The translations under genes were made by a program, and so were the position numbers. This document shows, piece after piece, positions 13,001 to 23,416 of a DNA stretch of 64,000 nucleotides (the first letter of the stretch is position 1; each line of letters begins with the position of its first letter). This stretch comes from Odontocerum albicorne (taxonomy: Eukaryota; Arthropoda; Insecta; Trichoptera; Odontoceridae). The stretch is taken from the NCBI GenBank assembly GCA_949825065.1, contig OX463862.1:21495071-21559070 (forward strand), written 5' to 3'. The notes under the pieces were generated by a model. The model was not told the DNA's origin, made no database searches, and saw nothing but the letters and a program-made list of their open reading frames with translations.

Positions 13001-14869
13001 CAGACCACTTGAATGTGAATAAAACAAAAGTATAAGGACTTCAATAACTCGACTGTGGAGGAAAATGTAGGATGACCATTTTTTCCATTTTTTTAAAACT
13101 ATTTGACCAGCAAAAAGGGTGTTATAAAAATATGCTTTGTCTAGTAGGTTATACAATATTAATTGAGAATATTTTTTTTGTAATGATAAGAACTAAACCA
13201 AAGTGGAGTAGATGTAATGGGTGCAATGCTTTCAACTTGCAATCAGGTGTCATTATACAGAGATAAATACTAAAATATTTTTCATTATCTTAAGTAAACG
13301 TTTTTTTACGTATGCAGCACTCAGTAAGATTTGACAAAATAAATAAACAAAAAGGTTAATTTATCAAGATACTTTCACTAGATTCAGGAAATCAGTAATA
13401 ACGTTACAAAATGCAGATTATTTTTCAAAAATATCAATACTTTAAAAAATCTTCGTAGTTGGTCGTCTTCTCCGGATGATTTCCTAACCAAATAGTATAC
13501 AATACGTATATAAATAAGCGAATATTCGTAAATAAAGGTTACAGCAGAAACATTCCTGTTTAAATATAATATGTATCCTAATACGCAATGTCTATTATTT
13601 CTGGAATTTGTTTTTAATTTTTAAATTTCCTTTTGAATAAATTGAAAAATATAATACCTACCATGCAGAAAATGCCTAAAGAACCTATCCAAGAATTGAC
13701 TTTAATTTCAATTCAAATATAAACATAATTTAGAAATAATAGTACTTTTTTCTTTTCTTAAAATTTAACTACATTTGTTAATAGTTATATGAATTTGAAA
13801 CATTTGAGAATAACTTTAATTTATATCAACAATGTGCACAAATTAATATCAGTTTTTGGTAAACTTGAAATAAATAATTTGGCACGAATTTAATCAAATC
13901 CTTTCAAAAGGGAAAAGTGAAAAATATTTATACTGCATAGAATGCATGACGAGATGTGCATCAGTAGAGAACGAAGTGGAGATCTGTTAACTCTGCTCGC
14001 CTCAATAGACTTGGGAGTGATTGTGATAAATAATGAATATTTAATAATAACTACAAAACTGGCGCAAAGCCAGCTCAGTCAAATTTCCAAGCAATTTGAC
14101 TCAAGTATATGACACAGGTCAAATGGCTACGTTTGTGTAGCTGTTGATACACATGAATTGAAGCACGACACACAATATGTCAACAATGTTGATGTTTACT
14201 GGTTCACATGCCGAAAATTTCTAGAATTTTTTTTCAGAAATCTACGACTAAAACAAAACTGAGAAATAACAAAGAATAAGTCATAAACAAAGAAGCATAG
14301 ATTAAAATGAAATTCGTAATTCGAATTAAGTGAAACATTCACTCCAAGTAAATATCACTTAACATACTTTCTAATATAGCTTTAAAAACTAAGTCAATAT
14401 TGGTAACATTATATATGTTTCGAAAATCGATGTTTGAAAACAAATTCGTATGATTGAGGTCAAAATGACACACTCCATCAAAAGAAAAAATCAAACTTCC
14501 CCAAATTGAAAAAAAAAGATTCCTACAACGCCAAGAAAAATGGTCACCATAAAACTTGATGCCGCGAAAACTGACGCCATATTATAGATTACAACAAATG
14601 ACATTAAATGTTCAATTAAAGGTAAATGTAAAGTAATGAGAGATTGCAGAGGTAAGGTATAGGATAAAAATTCATATAAAAAGAACATTCGTGTGATTTC
14701 TTGCAGGAAATCATCGTTATCCGGCATCATGTATGGATGAACACGGGGTACTCTGAAAAGTCGATATAGGCATAAAAATAATTACCAATTTTGCCCGTTC
14801 TACAGCCGCTGCGTAAGCCGCGGACTTGATGTTATTTTGCGGTGGTGCAACCGATGAAATATCACTCAT
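3920..14869 (-). CDS. Psi: FUBP/KSRP/Psi-family KH-domain protein, 5' four coding exons (partial)
   Basis: Minus-strand spliced gene. The coding exons visible are 14786-14869, 11657-11775, 8885-8991 and 3920-4058; the rest lies left of the window. Joined, they read from MSDISSV through an Ala-rich helix ([12 protein letters not shown]) and a [15 protein letters not shown] nuclear-localisation-like patch, then a Gly/Pro linker, VPDKMVGL, and KH domain 1 with [27 protein letters not shown] and [11 protein letters not shown]. These are hallmark sequences of the far-upstream-element-binding family (vertebrate FUBP1/2/3; Drosophila Psi). Family members are nuclear multi-KH proteins acting in splicing and transcription. 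Splice phases agree at all three junctions. The KH GXXG loop reads GRRG, whereas FUBP-type KH1 as I remember it has GRGG. The start codon sits in good context (AAACATGA). Family membership is sure; the symbol assumes orthology with the single insect gene. Confidence 0.85.
4059..4534. other. Intronic stretch, no supported gene
   Basis: Lies in intron 3 of the minus-strand KH gene. A Lys/Arg-rich 100-codon plus-strand frame (4217-4519) is present, but I see no domain, splice context or family resemblance, so I do not call it a gene. Confidence 0.35.
4535..5712 (+). mobile_element. Tc1-like element, copy 1
   Basis: Terminal text TGTTTGACAAG near 4540 is matched by its complement CTTGTCAAACA near 5696-5706, followed inward by GCGTGCACGGC and its complement GCCGTACAC. 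The body encodes a broken Tc1-type transposase. The same element recurs at 47938-49342. The outermost bases are mutated, so the exact ends are uncertain by a few bases. Confidence 0.75.
4637..5600 (+). pseudogene. Tc1-type transposase, multiply frameshifted
   Basis: Recognisable pieces occur in changing frames: [11 protein letters not shown], a VSCDT helix-turn-helix part, [18 protein letters not shown] (first catalytic Asp in FSDEASFW) and a C-terminal [17 protein letters not shown]. In Tc1 transposases the last of these is normally PIENVW and carries the catalytic Glu; here that residue is Lys. Stops and frameshifts throughout show that the copy is dead. Confidence 0.75.
5985..6425 (+). pseudogene. 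Penelope-like reverse transcriptase, C-terminal fragment
   Basis: Begins with a [11 protein letters not shown] segment (the position of the family's Y-x-D-D motif, here decayed), then a KIHTRNRTG stretch, [35 protein letters not shown] and a [17 protein letters not shown] tail. The order matches the Penelope RT thumb/linker, with several frame changes. Family assignment is from motif memory. Confidence 0.6.
6426..7709 (+). mobile_element. mariner element 1, full length (1284 bp)
   Basis: Terminal inverted repeats GGTTAGTCAAAAAGTTTTGA at the left and the complement of GTTTAGTCAAAAAGTTTTGA at the right, flanked by TA target duplications at 6424-6425 and 7710-7711. The length is normal for mariner. 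It is inserted in the Penelope-like element. Confidence 0.9.
6601..7647 (+). pseudogene. mariner transposase (D,D34D type), frameshifted
   Basis: Starts [17 protein letters not shown], then shifts frame to ATEIHAKM, with the helix-turn-helix up to about 6870. A second shift, then an in-frame TAG where WVPHLL is expected (about 6951), precede the catalytic region: [10 protein letters not shown], then HQDNAPAH after a third shift near 7335, then [13 protein letters not shown]. All three catalytic Asp positions survive in pieces. At least three frameshifts and one stop; dead copy. Confidence 0.88.
7864..8105 (+). pseudogene. GIY-YIG endonuclease domain of Penelope-like element
   Basis: SGVYKLLC, then after a frameshift [20 protein letters not shown], then [20 protein letters not shown] and [11 protein letters not shown]. 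The GVY...YIGxTGRSFxxRFxEH pattern is the GIY-YIG nuclease signature fused to Penelope-like reverse transcriptases. Interrupted by a stop and at least one frameshift. Confidence 0.75.
8261..8304 (+). ncRNA. Decayed hammerhead-ribozyme-like motif of the Penelope-like element
   Basis: CTGATGA (8268-8274) is followed by a short stem (GAGG with CCTT, 8276-8279/8286-8289, loop of about six), then AAAA where the hammerhead core needs GAAA, a minimal third stem and a closing CCC/GGG (8265-8267 with 8300-8302). Penelope-like elements are known to carry minimal hammerheads of this layout. The G-to-A change in the core should abolish cleavage. Confidence 0.35.
8341..8884. other. Intronic stretch of the KH gene, no feature recognised
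   Basis: AT-rich intron sequence between the Penelope-like element and coding exon 3. I see no ORF with a recognisable domain. Confidence 0.4.
8885..8991 (-). CDS. Psi: Psi-like gene, coding exon 3 (start of KH1)
   Basis: Acceptor CTTTCAG; encodes [18 protein letters not shown], then [18 protein letters not shown]; donor gtaagt. The Gly/Pro/Ala-rich linker is clearly GC-rich against the AT-rich introns. VPDKMVG is the first strand of KH1, and the split Leu codon continues into exon 4. Confidence 0.88.
9240..9700 (+). repeat. Non-LTR retrotransposon 3' region (family A)
   Basis: Repeats the word order of the family: text for [12 protein letters not shown], a GRP-type segment around 9565-9600 and GCTGTATGAGAAGACG. 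Stops occur in all frames. The family reads as the region C-terminal to the reverse transcriptase of a non-LTR element. Confidence 0.5.
10070..10480 (+). repeat. Non-LTR retrotransposon 3' region (family A or relative)
   Basis: Encodes in pieces [15 protein letters not shown] near 10195-10240, the common R-W-x-GH-V-x-RM-D motif of non-LTR polyprotein tails, followed by a Gly/Arg-rich segment. No intact frame. Confidence 0.5.
10700..11060 (+). repeat. Non-LTR retrotransposon 3' region (family A)
   Basis: Text for [16 protein letters not shown] near 10765-10815, a decayed [12 protein letters not shown] segment, then a tail ending in CTCTCTGCTTACCCC near 10980. A 150-codon minus-strand frame across it is a shadow. 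Confidence 0.55.
11657..11775 (-). CDS. Psi: Psi-like gene, coding exon 2
   Basis: Acceptor TTACAAG, then [20 protein letters not shown] and onward to ...APENM; the donor is gtttgt. It is 119 bp and leaves two bases (AG) that join the T of exon 3 to make Ser. It carries the basic Lys/Arg patch typical of the family's N-terminus. Confidence 0.85.
11776..14785. other. Intron 1 of the KH gene
   Basis: AT-rich, with a minus-strand family A retrotransposon fragment at 12190-12440 and a short plus-strand one around 13930-14010. No other feature recognised. Confidence 0.5.
12190..12440 (-). repeat. Non-LTR retrotransposon 3' fragment (family A)
   Basis: Reverse-orientation copy containing CTTCCACGTCCATACATT, the complement of the family's Met-Asp-Val-Glu-Glu text. 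No intact frame. Confidence 0.4.
14786..14869 (-). CDS. Psi: Psi-like gene, coding exon 1
   Basis: Twenty-eight codons from the ATG, ending in GCAAAATTG followed by the donor gtaatt (phase 0). The sequence upstream of the ATG (plus strand 14870-14910) is the probable 5' untranslated region. Confidence 0.85.
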
Positions 14870-17719
14870 GTTTGACTATCAACACATTCACACGAACAAA
14901 ATGGCAGCCATGGAAGCAAACCAAATCGCGAACGGAAGAGGAACACCAAGCAAATGTGAGCCGTAGACAAATAGAGGAAAATGTTACCACATTATTGAAA
15001 TATTATTATTTTCTCGGAAAGCTACGTTTTGAAAAGTATTAATTCATGGGAGAAAACAAGATGCTTTGAATAAATAAAAAACAATTTCAATCTAAACAGT
15101 AAATTGGGATATCAAATTTTAGTTGATTTTCTAAATACATTAATTGGGTAATCTATCTGATTTGGAACTTTATAGATCTTAACAAATATGTTAAAATTAT
15201 AAATTACCAAATGAAGTATAGTGAAATCTCTTCATTTTTTTTAAATTTTGAATTCATTGTTTTGTGTTTTATCAGACAACTAAATGGTATCATTGGTATG
15301 GATTTCAAGCAACGTAAAGATAAAAAGAAATGCAATTGCTGATAGTCGAAACAAAAATTAACAACTTGTGTCTCTACATTTTAAGATTTTTAAATTGATG
15401 TGCATACAAACATTGAAAACAGGTAAATTTATGAATTGAATAAACTCTTCGAGTTTCATAAATGCTCAAGCGAAAAAGATACGTCGAGATTCAGACTAAA
15501 ATTATATTCAATTCATGATTTTCATTTATTTATCTAACACCATTTAGTGACTAAATATCAGTATTAAGATGCCTGCATACATATTTTTAATAATTTGTAA
15601 ATACTTTTTAATTTTTACAATGAAACATACAAATCACTTCCCTGTTTAGTACTAAAGCGGGAAATGTAGCAATTCTGAAGAAGTGTAAACTTATGAAGCC
15701 TTTTGAAGACATTAATACACATCAACCAACCTACCTTTCTAAAGAAATAAATGTTTTTCTATAGGGCCAATGAATACAAAAAATCATTTGAGATTTTTAA
15801 ATATATTTTCTTGATCTACATTTAATAGACGGCTGTAGGTGCCAGGTGATCAAGTTTAGCATTTCTCCTAGTTTTCATATTATAATTCTGCTAGGTATTG
15901 CAGTGCAAGACCATTAATGGTTTCAAGGAAAAAATCTCAGCATTAAAAATTGCAATAATTATAGTGATTGTAACGGGGAAATGTTCTTCGATAATTTTTC
16001 AAAAAACATATTATTGACAAATGACATTAAATGTCTGCAAATAGAAAAAAAATACATTAATTAAGGGGAAAATTTGTGTATGTAGGCTAAAATTCATTAC
16101 AAAAGTTTGTAGAAAATATAAAAGGTTTGTTCTTTTAATTATGATTAAACCTCCATAAAACGAAGAAAAGTGAAAACAGCTAATATTATTTTTAGCGCAT
16201 CTCATGATTATTAAACGTATGATGTAACGGGGTCGAGTGAATATATTATCAATTTTTATTTAATGTAAAATTTCTGTCATCCATCGAAATAAAAATAAAA
16301 TTTTTATTGTATCTAATTCAATAGTATTCGACGACGCTACAAAGATAGCAAAATGTATAAGTATTTATTTATACACTATTTACACACCTTTGCCAATATT
16401 CTCCACGAAATAAAAACGTATTTTTTATACTTTTAACATTAAATAACACGTGTATCAGCTAAATCAGATAATACAACATTGTCCTCACAAATAACCTAAG
16501 GTGTCACATTCACTGTATCCTCCCTCCTTCCACTCCCCAACTTCAAATTATCTAACAATATGTTGAAATACAAAAATTTGATGCCCAGTCCTCTTTTCTT
16601 ACCCAGACAATAAAATTTCGTAAAGGCGTTGATTTAAGTAAACTATTTTAAAACAAGCAATAGTAACTTATTCAGTAAGAATGCGAAGAACCCTAATATA
16701 AAATTAATTCAAACACAATTAGTTACATCAAATAATATAGTTCTAAATTTCATGTAATTTGACGCATTGCTCATGTGATTTTATTATTAGTTCTGTAGTA
16801 TTCAATTTGCAAACAATGGGAATTAACGTACTTTATTAAAATATACTTTAAAATACTTAAAATATCACCAATAAGGCAAAAACATGTAAAAATAATAATA
16901 ATTAACAAATTAATTTCTTGTATTCTTGCATTTTAATTATTTTTTTAATAAATTTAATTGTTTATCTTGTTTTGGTTTAGCATAACTCATACATTTTCAA
17001 TGAAGAGACAATATTGTGCCAAATTCCCGCTTTGACATAAATGAGTCATATATCTGAAAGTGTGATACGATCTCACACCTGTCTTCTGATTGGAAAAATT
17101 ACCAAGCCACGTGCGTCATTGTATCCAAGATTTTTTATAGTAGCAAGAGTCGTTAGTGCGTAATGTTTGGATACGTTACAAATAATTAATTATTAGATTA
17201 AAACGACAAATATGCATGCTTGAAATGATTGGTCAGCGAAGAAGAGGAAGGCTACGGAAACAATGGAAAGATTCATTCGGCTATGACATGTAATTACTGA
17301 ATTCTTAATTACATGAAATGTTGTATTGGATCTAGATATAAAAATATAATTGCCAGTTACATCTCTTCTCTTAAAAGCTGTATTTTATATGATTTTGGAA
17401 TCATAAATTAACGTAAACTAACCATCTAATATTTTTGACATTTATAACAACCACCTTGCCATTATTTTTTATACGACCACTGCCGGATGTTGAAAATTGT
17501 CTATGCATTTGCTTTCCATAAAGTTACGAGGTATATGCATTTCTGTACATTTTGTATAATTTGTTGTGTCGCAACAATGGTACGGCGTTAATTTCGCATT
17601 TAGCAAACATTTACATCTCTAGAAACGCCTTTTAGTAAGTAACTCTCATTTACCATGTCAACTCTCAACTTTTACTCGTCGTATATAAAGAATTTTATGG
17701 TTATGTCGTAGTCGTCATT

Positions 17720-17900
17720 GTGTTTTCAATTTGTCCGCCAATATTTTCCCATGACGCGCAGTTCTCATAGCCGTTGTCGGCTTGGCTCACCGTTGTATTT
17801 ATATTGCTAGAAAAGGCGATATTATGTTTGATTAGCATTTGACAGTTAGGTTAGCCGCCGGTGAACGCGCCAATAAGTCCCCTGTCGACAAAATGTACTT
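17720..17900 (+). promoter_or_regulatory. Candidate promoter or 5' non-coding exon region of the MBD gene
   Basis: This 180-bp patch has a clearly higher CpG density (GCCGTTGTCGGC, GCCGCCGGTGAACGCGCC) than its AT-rich surroundings. The first MBD coding exon opens with a splice acceptor, so a leader exon must lie upstream. No core promoter motif identifies the start, and this is inference from composition and position only. Confidence 0.2.
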
Positions 17901-18339
17901 AAGATTTTTTATTTTTGCTTTAGTTGGATGGTTTACTTGTAGCTAGGAGTTAGTCGAATAGAACTATAATGCAAAACTATATGCAAACCTTTCATAGTCG
18001 ACCGATGAAAAGTCAAGAGAAAGATTTCAGTAGCCATTTATATAACTAGTTGTTTGTGTGTTGAACTTAGTGTAATTATTGTCGTACTGATCCAGACAGC
18101 AGTATAACTGAAGATTCAACTTTTTAAAGTGTGTTATGTGTACTGAATTAGCTATGTAACTTAATGAATAACCTGTGGACTCAGTTTGGTCTCTCTGTAT
18201 ATTGACTTTTCATAATATTTGCGTTGGGCATATGTAGGATTTGTATTATTGCTGTACTAACTCAAATGCAATGCTACAATTGATACGCTGCATACTAAAT
18301 ATCACCACGCCTTGTTCTTTTGGCGTAGGTAGAAAGCCT

Positions 18340-18520
18340 ATCCTATTTTTATATCCACATACACAGTCTTTCCCTTTTCTTCAACAATATATCTCATACC
18401 CACTCTTGTTTCCCATACTTAACTTTTCCATCAATGAAAATTTCTCCAACTATCCATCCAGTCTTTCCTCGGTCTACCTCTTCCCTGTTCTCCATGAACA
18501 AAGAAATCAAATAAATTTGT
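18340..18520 (-). repeat. Non-LTR retrotransposon 3' fragment (family A)
   Basis: Reverse-orientation copy of the family's tail (ATATCCACATACACAG and TCCATCCAG text). Degenerate. Confidence 0.35.
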
Positions 18521-19549
18521 AATTTAGTGGCGAGATGTGTTTTTAGCACTCAAAAAAACTGAACGTGTTGAAATATTTATTTTGTAACTCTCATAATTTA
18601 CGCCATACACTAGTGTTACAATAGGAAGATTTGCAATTTCGGCCTACCGTGGAAGGACGTAAAGTGACAGTCTATAGAACGAACCTCATGGAAGTATTTT
18701 ATGGCATCCCTGTGTGATCTTGATGGAACATGTAGGATGATGATATTGAATAACAGGGATACATTTAGTCTATTGAGTCTCAATCATAAAAATGCGTGTG
18801 GAATTGTAATTTTATACCTTTTTTACCATACCATTAACGAATATAATTGAATCTGTCAAAAGTATTGACACTTGAAGATTCTAACCTCAATTGTTTAGTC
18901 AAGCAAAACTTAAGTCGCTTCACAAAAATGTCAACAAAGTGATTCATATGCAATCATGAGTCTACTTACGCTTTCTGGATTCCCAGACATCTTTATATAT
19001 AAGGGAACCAAAAAGTTATGGCGTTTTTTAACCCTTTGACAGCCTTGGTTCGTACAGTATATGTCATGTAAATAATTATTCTATACACCTGTGAATTGCG
19101 GTATATGTCATCACTTCTAACAATTGTTTTGCAATTATATGCTTTTTGACATAATACTAGTAGAAACATATCTAAAGTAGACAGGGAAATAAAACGTTGC
19201 TGATATCAAGTGGAAAACAGAATTACGATTTATTCAAATGCGTTATTTAGGATAACTGACAATTTTGGTAAAGCAATGTCATAATAATATGTTTGACATT
19301 TTTCTAAGCATGTAGATTTTACTAAAAATATTTATTTAGGTTTATTAGTTACTATTTATTTAATTTTAAAACTTTTGTGATCAATTTGTGAAAACTCAGG
19401 ATTCGGACATTTTTTACTCTCAATTGCCTATTATTAAATAACTTTCTCATGTTCGGATTGAAATTTTTCGTTAGAACAATATTTAAAATCTTATTAACTA
19501 AAAAAAAATACTTTTTTAGTCTGAGCGTAGCTGGTATGATTACCCATAT

Positions 19550-19995
19550 AAGACAGCTTTATGGCAAGTTATCATCACCATCATGTCATGTACTCGTATA
19601 TTGCGGTAGAGTAAGATAGATCCCCACTTTATTCTATTCTTTTATGGTATACATTTTTATGCAGTATAGATCTATACACCTCGTTATCCACATACTCCTA
19701 TTATAGTAACTTTTCACTCTTCCCTCTTTCATTATTTAATTAATTTGACTTTGCCGCTTTTTTCTAGGGCTTCCCAAACTTCTTATGCCTTCTATACTAC
19801 TTGTATAGATTATTTTTGTGAATCTTTCATCATTAATTTTTTCTATGTGGCCAAATCATCTCAATGTGCCTTTCCTTATCTTAAGCACTGCATCTTTCAA
19901 TCAACATTCTTTCTTGATGTCCTCATTCCATCATCATTTGTCTTTTCACACATTCTACGCAATGCTTTCATTTCTACTGCATTTATCTTACTTTC
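19550..19995 (-). repeat. Non-LTR retrotransposon fragment
   Basis: Reverse-orientation retroelement text, including the complement of a TRRLKIRKGTLR-like segment (around 19850-19890) and of an ADKINAVEM-type segment. Related wording, TCTCAATGCTTCTTTG, recurs at 21810-21830. Degenerate. Confidence 0.35.
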
Positions 19996-20297
19996 ATAGC
20001 CTTTTGGCCATTTTCAAATTTAAAAACTATTTTTAATCAAACAATTAATCTGTGCCATGCATGGTTTAATTTTTTTTATATAAAATGTTTCTGAATTGTC
20101 ATAAAATTGCTTGAGAACAAACAAAAAATGTAAGTATGCATTCTTAAAAATGAAAAAAAATTTTCAAAAATATTTTGCCTTCGAAAGACCGCATTAAATA
20201 CTATAATATCACCCTTAACAAATCAACTAACAGCTGAATGTCATAACCAACGTGCCCTCTAAGGTGTGCGGCCGCTCATCTTTTAAAAATTTTCCGC

Positions 20298-20410
20298 ACA
20301 CATCTCAAAGAAAAGAACTTGTAACCATATTTTGTTTTGCACAATTATATATTTTATTTGATATTTTATGATGGGTTCTCAAGTTCCTTTCTTTGAGATG
20401 TATGCGGAAC
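20298..20410. repeat. Inverted repeat with about 32-bp arms
   Basis: Left arm includes CGCACACATCTCAAAGAAAA and right arm its near-complement TTTCTTTGAGATGTATGCGG, separated by about 50 bp. Long enough to fold as a hairpin; could be a small foldback element. Confidence 0.6.
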
Positions 20411-20958
20411 ATGGAAACACGAGTCCACGCACCATAAGGAAAGAATAGTGTAAAAGGGTGAAGGGCAAAATGTAATTTATGATTTTGTGGTACATTATGT
20501 CGACTACTTAGTTTTACCTATGCATGGATATGCATATTTGCGCACTTCCCTTTTTTTTCTTGCACATATAAGTTGATGGTCCGCACAAACAATGTAAAAG
20601 TTAGGGGAACTTTGGTCATAACTTTAAAATCTTCACTCACAACAATTTTTTAAACACTACATAGTAAGTGTATAAAACATATTATGTTAATTTTATAATT
20701 GAATTAGTATGTCGCGTGCCTCATTTCATTTACAAAACTCAAAATAATGTGACATCTGTTATTACAAATCAGAAGTGTCTAAATTATTATTGGCAATAAT
20801 TTTCTTGGGGGGAAATCTGTTTTTGGATTTTACAATTTTACTTTGGACTAGCATCAAAATATTGCGGATAGGTCTGGGTAGTTATAATAAATATTGCTGA
20901 TGTGCATTGTTTGAGGAATTGTGTTTTTTGTAACAGCGAAATTTAGTGTTGCGTAAAT

Positions 20959-21741
20959 CAGTGCTCCGCAACCTTTTCTCACCTACGGCGCACCAAAATT
21001 CTTCCTAGAATTCCGCGGCACACCAAAATCTAAAATATATAGGTATTAATTTGATACACAAATTTTACAATATTTTTTTGTTTTTTATTTGAAAAATATA
21101 CATACATAAAACTATAACATATTTAGTTTTACGCAATCTTAATAATTATTATAAAATCATAATTAATTAATGTGATACCTGCGCTTGTTTCAATGAACAC
21201 AAAAGTTTTATATTCGGCTCGATTTTTGACAGCGCAACCCGAAGTTCTCGGTCAAGACCTTTTAAGCATGACCGCTTATCATTTTTAATTAATACAAGAG
21301 TTGAAAAACTTTGCTCACATAAATATGTCGTCGAAAATGGGAGTAGTGTTAAGATTGCTTTGTCGGAAATGCGAGGATATTCTTTTTTAACGTAAATTCA
21401 GAAAACATCTAATGGAACTTCGGAGAAGTGAAGTTTTAAAGTCATGTCATTATTTAAATCTGTAAATTCCTCTCGAATTCGCAGAGGCAGTGCTTCCGTA
21501 GAATTTATTGCATCGGTTGCAAAAGGATTTCGAATCCAATCGTATTGTTCCGTATTAATGGAATAAAAATATTGATCAAATTTATGCTGAAACCACAATT
21601 AATGGAAAAATAGACAATATTATGAAAAATAATTTGTCATTGTGTATTAAATACTCGTACATAATGAAAAATGTCAAATACATTGAATTTGACCGCGGCA
21701 CACCTGTATCCGGCTCACGGCACACCGGTTGCGAAGCACTG
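20959..21741 (-). mobile_element. hAT element, internally deleted (783 bp)
   Basis: Starts CAGTGCTCCGCAACC and ends GGTTGCGAAGCACTG (inverted repeats with one mismatch), flanked by an exact 8-bp duplication GCGTAAAT (20951-20958 and 21742-21749), as expected for hAT. The interior carries the C-terminal part of a hAT transposase on the minus strand. Confidence 0.9.
21210..21598 (-). pseudogene. hAT transposase C-terminal fragment
   Basis: Minus-strand frame with a W-I-RNPF segment, EEFTDLNNDMTLKLHF and PLDVF, then a stop, then EYPRISDKAILTLLPFSTTY, CEQSFSTLVLIKNDKR and LDRELRVALSKIEPN. The last part is the hAT dimerisation domain (SCAND3/ZBED-like transposase group). The N-terminal zinc finger and catalytic region are absent. 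Confidence 0.8.
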
Positions 21742-22861
21742 GCGTAAATAGTGGCCAAGGGCTTTAAGTGTTGATTCAGAAATTCGTACTCATTCTTCAG
21801 ACCAAACCATCTCAATGCTTCTTTGTTCATCTTAAGCACTGCATCTTCATTTATTATTCAGTCATTCTGGCATGGTTTTTCATTCTACAAAACACTAAAT
21901 GATTAAACCATGTATCAAACATTGACTATTAATAGTTGATAGTATTTCTGTATTCAGTTTTATTGTATTCTATAAAAAAAATACAATCTGAATGATTTAA
22001 ATTATGTTAATGATTGATGTTCCATTCAAGGTCCTGTATTGAATACTATTCGCCAAATACGGAACTCAGTAGAGCACTAGTTATGTGTAAATAATTACTA
22101 AGCAAATATTTGTTACTTGGCATAATATGCTATTATTACAGTGAAATCTCGATAGATTGCTCCTCGAAAAATATTTTTCTTAAATGTATTTTTTTTTATC
22201 CAACCACAAATAAATTCTATATAAAACCAGCAAAAATAGATGGAATCACTTATTTAAAATATCGTGGTACTTTTTTCTCGATCGATTATTTCTTTTAAAA
22301 TATTAAAACCATATTAAGTAGCAAAGTATATATGCTTGGTTTAAACTACAATAATAAATTATAGAAAATCGGAAATTCTTTAGTGAAAAATTAAAGGATT
22401 GCATTAAATTAGAAATCACATTATAATCAGGCTAATATGGTGATAATTACTTTTCCAGTTTGTAAGTAATTTTCCTTCCTCTTGTCACAAAATACTTCAT
22501 GGTGTGATGTCAAGTGAAGAACTTCTTGAGTCCTTTCTACACTGTAAAATTATATGTCTAAACAAAATTTCGTGTTAATCCCCCTGGATGTTGGAAACTT
22601 GATTCATTCCTTTTGCGTGAGGGAGTTGATTAGGAATTTAAAATAATGGTATCCTTATTTTAAAAATCTTGATTTAAAAAATGTCTTCATTATCTGAGGA
22701 CAACTAGCTTAAGTATGCATTATGAGTCTTCTGCAACATCTTTTTTCCAGAGAATATGAATTTTACCTATGGCTCGATCTCACAATTTTTTATAGATATG
22801 CTTGGCAACTTCTTAAGTATGATGAGAGATCTATGCAGCTGTTTTACATATTCAAAATAAC
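21742..22861. other. AT-rich upstream/intronic sequence, nothing recognised
   Basis: No coding or structured feature supported apart from a short retroelement word near 21800-21845. Confidence 0.4.
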
Positions 22862-23321
22862 AACAGAGCGCCGATTAGCCGGGGCTCAATTATCCGTGAG
22901 TTGAATTAACCGTGGTCTTCAGTAATACATATTTTTAGTAATACTAAAAAATATTGTTTCCAAATTTTTAACATTGAAAATTACAAAGCACCTTAACTGT
23001 TACAAAATGTATAGTTTACATTATACCAATTGATTAACGCTAGTAAGTTGGCGGTGTTTCCCTGCGTCCACACCGACAAAAATATGTGAATCCTGAGTTT
23101 TGCAATGTGATTGCTGCCATATGATACCGCCGTTTAATGGTTGTATGTGTCAAACATTGAGGCAGATTATTCGTGTACTCATCATGCATAACAAATTTTA
23201 TCTATCATTTCAACTCTTAAAATGTTTTAACTCAATAAAAACTTGATTTGGATTAACTGTTTTCTTCAATTATCTGGGCTCCACTCCCTCAATTATCACG
23301 GATAATCGGCACTCTACTGTA
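22862..23321. mobile_element. pogo-like MITE, copy 1 (about 460 bp)
   Basis: Left end AGAGCGCCGATTAGCCGGGG and right end CGGATAATCGGCACTCTACT are inverted repeats of the AGAGYGCCGATTATCCG type. A second copy lies at 36627-37134. It ends only about 78 bp before the splice acceptor of the first coding exon of the MBD gene. No transposase remains. Confidence 0.65.
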
Positions 23322-23401
23322 CTTATAGGAAAAATAGCAAAACTTACAGGAAAATTAGTTCCTCTTAAAATTGACCAAAATTGTTTTTTATTTTCACAGG
23401 C

Positions 23402-23416
23402 ATGAAACATGGCTGA
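23402..23416 (+). promoter_or_regulatory. Minimal upstream ORF overlapping the MBD-gene start
   Basis: ATG AAA CAT GGC TGA encodes four residues. Its third and fourth codons contain the main ATG (23409) in another frame. If the upstream exon supplies a favourable context it could limit translation of the main frame. Confidence 0.4.

Larger units (their letters stand above)
14870..20958. other. Divergent intergenic region, including the likely 5' regions of both genes
   Basis: Lies upstream of both the minus-strand KH gene (ATG at 14869) and the plus-strand MBD gene. Immediately after 14869 the sequence is relatively GC-rich and fits a 5' untranslated region and promoter. A second relatively CpG-rich patch at 17720-17900 could be a promoter or non-coding first exon of the MBD gene, which needs at least one upstream exon. 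Non-LTR fragments occur at 17215-17275, 18340-18520 and 19550-19995, and a 32-bp-arm inverted repeat at 20298-20410. No coding gene supported. Confidence 0.4.
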
